Of a stretch of DNA of 18,196 nt, positions 8,135 to 13,925 are shown piece by piece; within the stretch, counting starts at the first letter, position 1; each line of letters begins with the position of its first letter. The notes below the pieces were generated by a model. The model searched no databases, was not told the DNA's origin, and was given only the letters and a program-made list of their open reading frames with translations. The translations under genes and the position numbers were made by a program. The DNA comes from JAAYLC01 sp964636665 (GTDB lineage Bacteria; Bacteroidota; Bacteroidia; Flavobacteriales; Flavobacteriaceae): NCBI GenBank assembly GCA_964636665.1, contig CAZWVT010000041.1, positions 1 to 18,196 of the forward strand, written 5' to 3'.

Positions 8135-8596
8135 TTATTTTATAAATGAAATGGATAAAGGATATTTATAAACCTTATAGTTGGCTGCATTTATGGCTGC
8201 GATTATTGCGATTATTACTTCTGCAATAGGTAGAATCAAAAGAATAAAAAAGATAATTCCCAAAATATAAGCAGTAAAGGAAGTGCTGATTAGCAAAAAG
8301 ACGTTCTCAATTTCATCAACAGATGAAAAAAATGAAAATTCGGTCAATAACATTATTACTAACGGCACAGAAATTATAAAAAGAATAACCTTATAAAGCA
8401 ACAGACTCAATTGGAAGTTAAGAGCGCGTTTTCCATTTTTATCTACAAATTCTTTTTCTCTATTACTTGTCCAAATCAATAATTGAGTGATGATTCCGGC
8501 AAAAGGGAATGCATATTTTAATAAAGCAGCCAAATGTAGAAAAACGACAGTTGTTTGTTCTTTTGCTACAGCGGTCGGGTTTTGTGCATATTCCAT
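8135..8596 (-). CDS. DUF4870 membrane protein
   Basis: The 153-residue integral membrane protein has hydrophobic segments at about 16-42, 62-86 and 99-138. The hallmark of DUF4870 (Tic20-like), NGKRALNFQ (54-62), lies in the loop ahead of the second segment. Biochemical function is unknown. It is the first gene of the PadR/PspC/GIN-domain operon and directly follows the candidate operator and promoter. The start at 8596 is the only ATG before the first membrane segment and fits the family length. Confidence 0.88.
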   Translation of the reverse strand: MEYAQNPTAVAKEQTTVVFLHLAALLKYAFPFAGIITQLLIWTSNREKEFVDKNGKRALNFQLSLLLYKVILFIISVPLVIMLLTEFSFFSSVDEIENVFLLISTSFTAYILGIIFFILLILPIAEVIIAIIAAINAANYKVYKYPLSISFIK

Positions 8597-8620
8597 TTTA
8601 AATGGTTTTTAAATTTAAAA

Positions 8621-8628
8621 CAAAGATA
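8621..8628 (-). promoter_or_regulatory. candidate -7 element (TATCTTTG) for the DUF4870-PadR-PspC-GIN operon
   Basis: The reverse strand reads TATCTTTG, an exact TAnnTTTG match, 24 nt before the ATG at 8596. The nearest TTTG upstream is 26 nt away, inside the palindrome at 8640-8664, which is longer than the usual spacing. The same octamer occurs ahead of the YceI gene. Confidence 0.45.
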
Positions 8629-8639
8629 AAACCAATAGA

Positions 8640-8664
8640 TAGTAGTTTGTTATGCAAAGTACTA
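8640..8664. promoter_or_regulatory. 25-bp palindrome, candidate PadR operator
   Basis: The sequence has the form TAGTA-n-TTTG-n5-CAAA-n-TACTA: nine of ten positions in each arm pair with the other arm around a 5-nt centre. It lies just upstream of the TATCTTTG element and 44-68 nt before the first codon of the operon that encodes a PadR regulator. Dyads of this size fit a dimeric winged-helix repressor. The classical PadR site (ATGT-N8-ACAT) is not present, so the assignment rests on position and symmetry. Confidence 0.5.
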
Positions 8665-8960
8665 AGATTAACAAAAAATTAACTTGTGCTTGTTTGAAGT
8701 TCGCAGAAGAAGTTACAGTAACAAAGTGATAGACAGGGCTCTAAATAGAAGAGAAAGGATAAATAGTTTGGAAAATCGCTATAGTGAGAATTTAATAAAG
8801 AAAGTTTCTTCAGGATTTGATTTGTGTAGTTTCTCAAAAACTGAAAAAAAATAATTATCGAAAGTGGTTTTAATCTTAAATTTTTATTATATTTAACTCA
8901 AATTTAAAAACTCCTTGCTTATAGAATACAACTACTGATTAATGTTAAAATGATTAAATT
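8665..8960. other. intergenic stretch without a convincing gene
   Basis: This A+T-rich gap separates the PadR operon leader from the small gene at 8961. The only open frame of note (plus strand, 8684-8854) has no ATG, would need a TTG start, and gives a 56-residue basic, low-complexity product unlike anything I recognise. No hairpin terminator or clear TAnnTTTG element was found. The promoter of the small plus-strand gene must lie in the last ~100 nt but cannot be placed. Confidence 0.5.
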
Positions 8961-9158
8961 ATGGCTAGAGCAATGTTTGATTATACCAAAACTGTACTTT
9001 CAAAAGTTAGTTTTGACGTAAATCTTTTCTGTAAAGAGCTAAAAAAAGCACTGACAAGATTGCTTCCCCACGAGATTGAAGAACTTAAATTATGGGTGTA
9101 TTCACTCATAAAAGACAACCCCCAGTTAGACAGTTGTAGATTGTATTTAAATACCTAA
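8961..9158 (+). CDS. small conserved flavobacterial protein, 65 aa
   Basis: The 65-residue soluble protein begins MARAMFDYTKTVLSKVSFD and continues LFCKELKKALTRLLPHEIEELKLWVYSL. I recognise this as a type of short hypothetical protein common in Flavobacteriia, with the pattern MFxYTKTxLxKVSFDxxLFCKEL. No function is known to me. It is predicted to be largely alpha-helical, without signal peptide or membrane segment. It stands alone on the plus strand and is closed by a strong hairpin terminator 7 nt after its stop, which supports independent expression. Confidence 0.8.
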   Translation: MARAMFDYTKTVLSKVSFDVNLFCKELKKALTRLLPHEIEELKLWVYSLIKDNPQLDSCRLYLNT

Positions 9159-9165
9159 AAAATAA

Positions 9166-9195
9166 AAGCTGCCATTTGGCAGCTTCAATTTTTTT
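9166..9195. terminator. bidirectional intrinsic terminator
   Basis: A perfect 8-bp stem AAGCTGCC / GGCAGCTT with loop ATTT (9166-9185) is followed on the plus strand by CAATTTTTTT. On the minus strand it is followed by TTATTTTTTA. It lies between the convergent small gene (ends 9158) and the ECF operon (ends 9229) and can serve both. Confidence 0.88.
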
Positions 9196-9228
9196 ATCAA
9201 TTCAGTATGTAAACAAAGAGTATGGATT

Positions 9229-9669
9229 TTAATTATTCTGTTTGCTGTATTTTTTCAGCAATTCTTTTCTAAAATCATCCTCGGCTATTTTTAAGGTAAT
9301 GATTTTCTTTGGCGTAATGACTTTTCGCAATGCTTGAGTGCGTTGTTTTTCAAGTTCCAATTCTTCAAATTCGATTGCATAATATTCATCTAAAAGTGAA
9401 ATAGCCTTGGCATCAGAGATTTCATCCCATTCATTTTTGATTTTTGAATATATATTTGACCTTCTGCGTTTTCTTAATTCGTGAAATTTTTTATCAAATT
9501 CATTATAAACAGGCCAGAAACTTTCCGCCTGAGAAGGTGTCAATTCCAATCGCTCTGTAATAAAAGCTGTTTTTAAAGATTTAATCTGTTCGTAAGTAGT
9601 GCGTTGTTGTGCTTGCAACGACATCACACTTAGAAAAAAAAGTAAAAATAAAGGACTGTAAATTTTCAT
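9229..9669 (-). CDS. Spy/CpxP-like periplasmic protein of an ECF sigma operon
   Basis: The product is 146 residues, with a signal peptide (MKIYSPLFLLFFLSVMSLQAQ, 1-21) and a helical mature part. It contains LTPSQAESFWPVYNEFDKK (43-61), the LTxxQ-type motif of Spy/CpxP/metal-sensor proteins, followed by a charged helical stretch. Flavobacterial relatives are often named "sensor of ECF-type sigma factor". The start chosen is the ATG at 9669, which opens the signal peptide and lies 11 nt behind the anti-sigma-like gene. The longer frame from 9708 would overlap that gene. As third gene of a sigma / anti-sigma-like / periplasmic unit it may sense envelope stress, but no direct evidence for sensing is in the sequence. 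Confidence 0.82.
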   Translation of the reverse strand: MKIYSPLFLLFFLSVMSLQAQQRTTYEQIKSLKTAFITERLELTPSQAESFWPVYNEFDKKFHELRKRRRSNIYSKIKNEWDEISDAKAISLLDEYYAIEFEELELEKQRTQALRKVITPKKIITLKIAEDDFRKELLKKYSKQNN

Positions 9670-9680
9670 TGTTTTTAAAA

Positions 9681-10175
9681 TTAATTTCCAACCATCGATG
9701 TGGGCCAAAATCTCGGATTGATTTCTTCCATAATATATTGTTTCACTTCCTCGTCGTCCAAGAAATAATATTCGATAATATCGGTATTGGTGGATTTATT
9801 TTCGATGACATCTTCCAATTCATAAAAGTTGAATTTCACGAAGTCATTTTCAATATATTCTTGTATGCTTATTAAATTATCCGATTCTTCAACCGTTTTT
9901 GTATGGTTGAAAACGAATAATCCAATAATAAAAACGGCAGCAATTGAACCCGCAACGACAATCCATTTTTGAAATGGAATAATCTTAGTTTTGGTTTTTT
10001 GGATTCTTTGGCAAATTTTTTCTTCAGCTTGATTAAAATAGTTCTCAGGAACTGAAAAACCGGTTTTATCAGGCATTTTTTCCAATTCCAACTGCAACTG
10101 TAATCGATTTTCAAATTCATTGAAATAATTGCCCGGTACTTTGTAGTTGTCTTTATTTCTGTTGTAATTCCTCAT
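9681..10175 (-). CDS. putative anti-sigma factor, single-pass membrane protein
   Basis: The 164-residue protein has a cytoplasmic N-terminal part, one membrane segment (about 71-90, WIVVAGSIAAVFIIGLFVFN) and an acidic C-terminal part predicted to face the periplasm. The cytoplasmic part carries a duplicated motif, YKVPGNYFNEFENRL (11-25) and FSVPENYFNQAEEKI (40-54), typical of Bacteroidota proteins encoded behind ECF sigma genes. No zinc-finger anti-sigma motif (HxxxCxxC) is seen. The start chosen is the ATG at 10175, because AGGAGG lies 4 nt before it; the ATG at 10205 lies inside the sigma gene. Role as anti-sigma is inferred from topology and context. Confidence 0.78.
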   Translation of the reverse strand: MRNYNRNKDNYKVPGNYFNEFENRLQLQLELEKMPDKTGFSVPENYFNQAEEKICQRIQKTKTKIIPFQKWIVVAGSIAAVFIIGLFVFNHTKTVEESDNLISIQEYIENDFVKFNFYELEDVIENKSTNTDIIEYYFLDDEEVKQYIMEEINPRFWPTSMVGN

Positions 10176-10179
10176 GTTT

Positions 10180-10185
10180 CCTCCT
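10180..10185 (-). promoter_or_regulatory. strong Shine-Dalgarno (AGGAGG) of the anti-sigma-like gene
   Basis: The reverse strand reads AGAGGAGGAAACATG, placing AGGAGG 4 nt before the ATG at 10175. It decides between that start and the upstream in-frame ATG at 10205. Such a site is unusual here, as the other genes in the window lack one. Confidence 0.65.
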
Positions 10186-10191
10186 CTTTTC

Positions 10192-10743
10192 TTAAAGCAT
10201 CTCATTGGATTTAATGTATTCGGTAATTTTTTTTACAGCTATGTGGTAACTGCTTTTTAATCCGCCGACCGAAGTGTTCATGATTTCTGAAAGTTCTTCA
10301 AACGTATGGTCGTTAAAATACTTCATTGTAAAAATCAAGCGTTGTCTTTCGGGTAAAGTAGCAATGGCTTTTTGAAATTGCAACTGAAAAGCGTCGCCTT
10401 CAAAATAAATATCGGTTTCCAGCTTTTTTACGGCATCAATTTTTATTTGTTCCAACGAAAGGTTGTTTCTCTTCGCTTTCTTGTTGAGAAATGTAATTGA
10501 TTCGTTAGCGGCAATGCGATACATCCACGTATGCAATTTGCTTTCACCTTTAAATGAGTTGATATTGCGATAAACTTTAATAAAGGTATTCTGTAAAACA
10601 TCATCTGCATCATCGTGATTCAATACAAAATTTCTTATTTGCCAATAAAGCCGTTCTTTATATTCAGAAACCAAATGGCGAAAAGCAATTTCTCGCGATT
10701 CTTCAGATTGTAATTCTGCAACAAGCTTTTCTTCGGATATCAT
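10192..10743 (-). CDS. ECF-type RNA polymerase sigma factor
   Basis: This 183-residue sigma-70-family protein has only regions 2 and 4. Region 2 includes DDADDVLQNTFIKVYRNI (44-61) and WMYRIAANESITFL (73-86). Region 4 includes LPERQRLIFTMKYFNDHTFEELSEIM (130-155) and VGGLKSSYHIAVKKI (159-173). Length and layout match the extracytoplasmic-function group. A GTG three codons upstream (10752) is the alternative start; the ATG at 10743 was preferred. It is the first gene of a unit with an anti-sigma-like protein (16 nt later) and a periplasmic protein. The ECF-like promoter at 10764-10791 suggests the sigma factor transcribes its own operon. Confidence 0.92.
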   Translation of the reverse strand: MISEEKLVAELQSEESREIAFRHLVSEYKERLYWQIRNFVLNHDDADDVLQNTFIKVYRNINSFKGESKLHTWMYRIAANESITFLNKKAKRNNLSLEQIKIDAVKKLETDIYFEGDAFQLQFQKAIATLPERQRLIFTMKYFNDHTFEELSEIMNTSVGGLKSSYHIAVKKITEYIKSNEML

Positions 10744-10763
10744 TTTACTCACTTCTGTACACT

Positions 10764-10791
10764 TTAGACATGAAAAATATTAAAAAGTTTC
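10764..10791 (-). promoter_or_regulatory. ECF-type promoter (GAAACTT-N16-TCTAA), likely autoregulatory
   Basis: On the reverse strand GAAACTT (10785-10791) is followed after exactly 16 nt by TCTAA (10764-10768). This resembles the RpoE-type consensus GGAACTT-N16-TCTGA. Transcription would start near 10757, some 14 nt ahead of the ATG at 10743. No TAnnTTTG housekeeping element at a suitable place competes with it. The motif is seen; recognition by this sigma factor is inferred. Confidence 0.5.
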
Positions 10792-10904
10792 AAAACCTAA
10801 AAATAAGCATTATCATAACGAACTAATCTTTCATTTTGTCTGATAAATTCATTTTCTTTGCATCACCAATCAGATATAAACAGTTTTTAAAAAATACTCA
10901 TTAA

Positions 10905-11891
10905 TTGTACTCCAAATCATATCATGCGGAAAATCTTTCTTCCTATCGTTTTTTAGTAACAGGAGGGGCCGGATTTATAGGTTCGAACATCGTTTTGTAT
11001 TTGCTTAAACACAACGCAAAGCAAGTTAGGGTTTTAGATAATCTTTCCACCGGTTTTTTAAAAAATATTGAAGAATTCCAATCATTTCCAAATTTTGAAT
11101 TTATCGAAGGTGATATTCGGAATTTAGAAACTTGCAAAAAAGCCATGGAAAATATGGATTTTGTGTTGCATCAGGCGGCGCTTGGTTCTGTGCCACGTTC
11201 CATAAACGATCCGATAACTTCCAATGAAGTCAACGTTTCCGGTTTTTTAAATATGTTGGTAGCACAACGCGATTCGCCAACTGTAAAACGTATGATTTAT
11301 GCTGCTTCCAGTTCTACTTATGGCGATAGTAAAACACTTCCTAAACAAGAAGACTCTATCGGAAAACCGCTTTCGCCTTATGCAGTTACTAAATTAGTCA
11401 ATGAACTTTATGCGGATGTTTTTTATAAAACTTATGGAACTGAAACCATAGGATTGCGCTATTTTAATGTGTTTGGACCCAAGCAAAGTCCAACCGGAGC
11501 TTATGCAGCAGTCATTCCTTTGTTTATGAAAGCGTTGAAAGAAGAAAATGCGCCAACAATTAACGGAGACGGAAATCAAACGCGCGATTTTACCTTTGTG
11601 GAAAATGCTGTTCAAGCTAACATCCGAGGATTATTTGCTTCAGAAAAAGCAGTCAATCAGATTTTTAATGTTGCGTGTGGCGAGCGTATTAGTCTGAATA
11701 TTCTGTGGGATAAATTGAAAAATATCAGCGGTAAGGAAATTGAAGCAATTTACGGACCGCCACGTCCCGGCGATGTAAGAGATTCGCTTGCCGATATTTC
11801 CAAAGCTCATAAGCTAATGAATTATGTTCCTTTGTATTCTGTTGAACAAGGGCTGGAATTGACTTGGAACTATTTTATCAAAGAAAATTAG
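10905..11891 (+). CDS. nucleotide-sugar epimerase (extended SDR), WbpP/TviC-like
   Basis: This is an extended short-chain dehydrogenase/reductase of about 328 residues. It has the NAD-binding TGGAGFIGSNI (19-29), an acidic strand-2 residue in VLDNLS (43-48), the active-site serine region AASSSTYGD (133-141) and the YAVTK catalytic pair (Tyr159, Lys163). The stretches HQAALGSVPRSI (89-100) and GKPLSPYAVTKLVNELYADVF (153-173) closely recall WbpP/TviC UDP-N-acetylglucosamine 4-epimerases, which make precursors of surface polysaccharides. No other sugar genes are near. The first usable codon is TTG at 10905: a TAA precedes it directly in frame, and no ATG or GTG occurs before the glycine-rich loop. 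A TTG start is therefore required, unless there is a sequencing error. Confidence 0.88.
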   Translation: MYSKSYHAENLSSYRFLVTGGAGFIGSNIVLYLLKHNAKQVRVLDNLSTGFLKNIEEFQSFPNFEFIEGDIRNLETCKKAMENMDFVLHQAALGSVPRSINDPITSNEVNVSGFLNMLVAQRDSPTVKRMIYAASSSTYGDSKTLPKQEDSIGKPLSPYAVTKLVNELYADVFYKTYGTETIGLRYFNVFGPKQSPTGAYAAVIPLFMKALKEENAPTINGDGNQTRDFTFVENAVQANIRGLFASEKAVNQIFNVACGERISLNILWDKLKNISGKEIEAIYGPPRPGDVRDSLADISKAHKLMNYVPLYSVEQGLELTWNYFIKEN

Positions 11892-11907
11892 AAATTACTA
11901 AGCGATT

Positions 11908-12621
11908 TTAATTTATCATCGGAACTTCCAATAAGATAAATTCAGCATCTTTTTCTGTTTTTATTTCAACGCTTTCAGTTTCCAAAATACCAATTCCGTC
12001 ACGGTCATTTAAAATGGTTTCTCCAATTTTAAGTTGTCCTTTGATTAAAAATATATAGACTCCGGAAGATTTACCCTGAAATTGATAGTCAACTGTTTCG
12101 GCACTTTTAAAATCTCCCATAAAAATCCACGCATCTTGGTGAATCCACAAACTGTGATTTTTGTGCTTTGGCGTTACCAAAGGAACGAGCGTGTTTTCGG
12201 TTTGAATGTTTGAAACAGTCATTTCCTGATAACGAGGCGTTACTCCAAGTTCGCGGGGGGTAATCCATATCTGGAGAAATTTTACAGGATTTTTGGAGTC
12301 GGCATTCATTTCACTGTGGACGATTCCGGTTCCGGCACTCATAACTTGTATTTGTCCTTTTTTGAGAATTCCGGAATTTCCCATATTGTCGCCGTGTTTC
12401 AGAGCACCTTCAAGGGGAATTGTAATAATTTCCATATCTCTGTGCGGATGACTTCCGAATCCCATGTCGCCTGTAACTACATCATCGTTTAGAACACGAA
12501 GCGCTCCAAAATTCATTCTTTTTGGATTGAAATAACTGCTAAAACTGAAAGAGTGATAAGTCTCTAACCAACCGTGATTTGCATGACCTCTTGAGTCAGC
12601 CTTGTGAAAAATCGTTTTCAT
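11908..12621 (-). CDS. pirin family protein
   Basis: The 237-residue bicupin of the pirin family opens with the family signature RGHANHGWLETYHSFSFSSY (11-30). The metal site in the N-terminal cupin is complete: His58 and His60 in GSHPHRDME, His102 and Glu104 in GIVHSEM. A GTGIVHSE segment (97-104) and FLQIWITP (about 115-122) complete the domain. Bacterial pirins such as YhhW have quercetin dioxygenase activity, while others modulate enzymes or regulators. The role here is unknown. It lies 52 nt behind YceI, but a strong terminator stands between them, ending just before its start codon. Its stop is 16 nt from the convergent epimerase stop. Confidence 0.93.
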   Translation of the reverse strand: MKTIFHKADSRGHANHGWLETYHSFSFSSYFNPKRMNFGALRVLNDDVVTGDMGFGSHPHRDMEIITIPLEGALKHGDNMGNSGILKKGQIQVMSAGTGIVHSEMNADSKNPVKFLQIWITPRELGVTPRYQEMTVSNIQTENTLVPLVTPKHKNHSLWIHQDAWIFMGDFKSAETVDYQFQGKSSGVYIFLIKGQLKIGETILNDRDGIGILETESVEIKTEKDAEFILLEVPMIN

Positions 12622-12630
12622 GAATTAAAG

Positions 12631-12666
12631 AAAAAAACGCCGTTTTAATTTAAACTAAAACGGCGT
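12631..12666 (-). terminator. intrinsic terminator behind the YceI gene
   Basis: A perfect 11-bp stem, ACGCCGTTTTA / TAAAACGGCGT, with an 8-nt loop (12637-12666) is followed on the minus strand by a run of seven T (12631-12637, the first pairing in the stem). The run ends 9 nt before the pirin ATG. It should end most YceI transcripts and leaves little room for a pirin promoter. Confidence 0.88.
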
Positions 12667-12673
12667 GGTCAAT

Positions 12674-13189
12674 TTATTGCTTAATGAATTGCATATCGAT
12701 GTTTAGCCGAACTTTGTCGCTAACTACGATGCTTCCTGCTTCTGTTACAGCGTTCCAATTCAAGTTGAAATCTTTTCTGTTTAATTCTCCTGTAAATTCA
12801 AATCCGGATTTTGTTTGTCCGTATCCGTCAACAGCAACGCCATTAAAACTTACGTCCAAAACAAGTTCTTTAGTTATTCCGCGAATGGTCATATCTCCAA
12901 CCATTTTTTCTCCGTCGTATGATTTTGATTTAAAGGTTATTTGTGGATGATTTTCTGCATCAAAGAAATCGGCAGATTTCAAATGTTGATCCCGATCGTT
13001 GTTTTTTGTGTTTATTGAATCAATATTTGCGCTAAATTCAAAAGATGCATTTTTAAAATCTTCTTTTTCAGTTTCAATCGAAGCGTCAAAATCTGTAATG
13101 ATTCCCGATACTGTTGAAATCATCATATGTCTTACTTTAAAAGTTACATCTGAGTGTGATTGATCTACTTTCCATTTTTGAGTTGCCAT
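12674..13189 (-). CDS. YceI family protein, cytoplasmic form
   Basis: The 171-residue protein has the lipocalin-like YceI fold. Its N-terminus is the classic KWKVDQSHSDVTFKVRHMMIS (5-25), followed by SADFFDAENHPQITFKSKS (72-90) and GDMTIRGITKELVLDVSFNG (98-117). Length is standard. Family members bind polyisoprenoid lipids or amphiphiles. Many are periplasmic, but this one lacks a signal peptide and should stay in the cytoplasm. A TATCTTTG element lies 43 nt ahead of the ATG, and a strong terminator lies directly behind the stop, so it is probably a monocistronic gene with some read-through into pirin. The Crp/Fnr gene upstream on the same strand could be its regulator, but no clear site was found. 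Confidence 0.93.
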   Translation of the reverse strand: MATQKWKVDQSHSDVTFKVRHMMISTVSGIITDFDASIETEKEDFKNASFEFSANIDSINTKNNDRDQHLKSADFFDAENHPQITFKSKSYDGEKMVGDMTIRGITKELVLDVSFNGVAVDGYGQTKSGFEFTGELNRKDFNLNWNAVTEAGSIVVSDKVRLNIDMQFIKQ

Positions 13190-13231
13190 AATAGTTATTT
13201 TTATAGATTAAACAATTCTTTTTATTTGATA

Positions 13232-13239
13232 CAAAGATA
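13232..13239 (-). promoter_or_regulatory. candidate -7 element (TATCTTTG) for the YceI gene
   Basis: The reverse strand reads TATCTTTG, an exact TAnnTTTG match in the 138-nt gap between the Crp/Fnr and YceI genes. No TTTG was found at the standard -33 position. Confidence 0.45.
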
Positions 13240-13327
13240 AGTTATGTATGAGCCTATACTCTTGACCTATGATAATTAAATAGTTAAGGTTTTGCTGAAA
13301 AATGAAATTAAATGACCTTGGCTATAT

Positions 13328-13909
13328 TTATTTTGTAGCCAAATCTCTTCGTACCCGGCTTAAACTTTCGGGCGTAATTCCCAAGTAGGAAGCTACCATT
13401 GTTTGAGGAACTCTTTGGAAAATATCCGGATAAACTTTAATAAAATTAAGATACCGATCTTCTGCTGAGGCACTCAATAACAAATTGATTCGCATCTGTA
13501 ATTGACGAATATGACTGTGAAGTAGTTGTGTATTGAATTTGGTAAAAGAAGGGAAGTGTTCTGTAAGCATATTGAGAAGATGATCGTCGATAACCGTTAC
13601 GGTTGTTTCTTCTACAGCTTGTATGTAATAAGGTGTGGGTTGATTAAAATAGCTGCTTTCACGATCGGTAACAAACCAAGTTTCAGGTGCAAAAGTCAAA
13701 ATGTGTTCTTTCCCTTTTGTATCGATAGAATATTGTCTGAGCAGACCTTTATCGACGAAAAAAATATCACTGCAAAAATCTCCTTCTTTCAGTAAATAAT
13801 TATTTCTGGAAACATTGATGGTTTTCAAATTATCAGAAATCTCATCCAAATGGATATTTTCTATAGCAAGGTTGTTTATTAAATACTCTTTAAACGTGTG
13901 AGGTTTCAT
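13328..13909 (-). CDS. Crp/Fnr family transcriptional regulator
   Basis: The 193-residue regulator has an N-terminal cyclic-nucleotide-binding-like beta-roll (about 25-115; NYLLKEGDFCSDIFFVDKGLLRQY at 37-60), a dimer helix (about 118-145) and a short C-terminal helix-turn-helix (MVASYLGITPESLSRVRRDL, 171-190). The cAMP-contact residues of E. coli Crp are not recognisable, and there are no Fnr-type cysteine clusters, so the signal is unknown. This compact form is very common in Bacteroidota. It starts 16 nt behind the TPR/AraC regulator gene and is probably cotranscribed with it. The next gene downstream on this strand is YceI. Confidence 0.9.
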   Translation of the reverse strand: MKPHTFKEYLINNLAIENIHLDEISDNLKTINVSRNNYLLKEGDFCSDIFFVDKGLLRQYSIDTKGKEHILTFAPETWFVTDRESSYFNQPTPYYIQAVEETTVTVIDDHLLNMLTEHFPSFTKFNTQLLHSHIRQLQMRINLLLSASAEDRYLNFIKVYPDIFQRVPQTMVASYLGITPESLSRVRRDLATK

Positions 13910-13925
13910 CTGAAAAATTATTGAT

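Noticed and set aside
8684..8854. Plus-strand open frame of 56 codons with a TTG start
   Set aside because: There is no ATG, no initiation signal and no recognisable sequence; the many AGA/AGG codons and low complexity suggest chance.
9669..9708. Upstream in-frame start for the Spy-like protein
   Set aside because: It would overlap the anti-sigma-like gene and place 13 polar residues ahead of a normal signal peptide.
13246..13259. GTATGAGCCTATAC dyad ahead of the YceI gene, considered as a Crp/Fnr site
   Set aside because: The arms are only 4 bp and bear no resemblance to TGTGA-N6-TCACA or Fnr sites; it is expected by chance in A+T-rich DNA.
13265..13325. AAGGT ... ACCTT inverted repeat behind the Crp/Fnr gene, considered as a terminator
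   Set aside because: The arms are 5 bp and about 26 nt apart, with no following T run on the minus strand.
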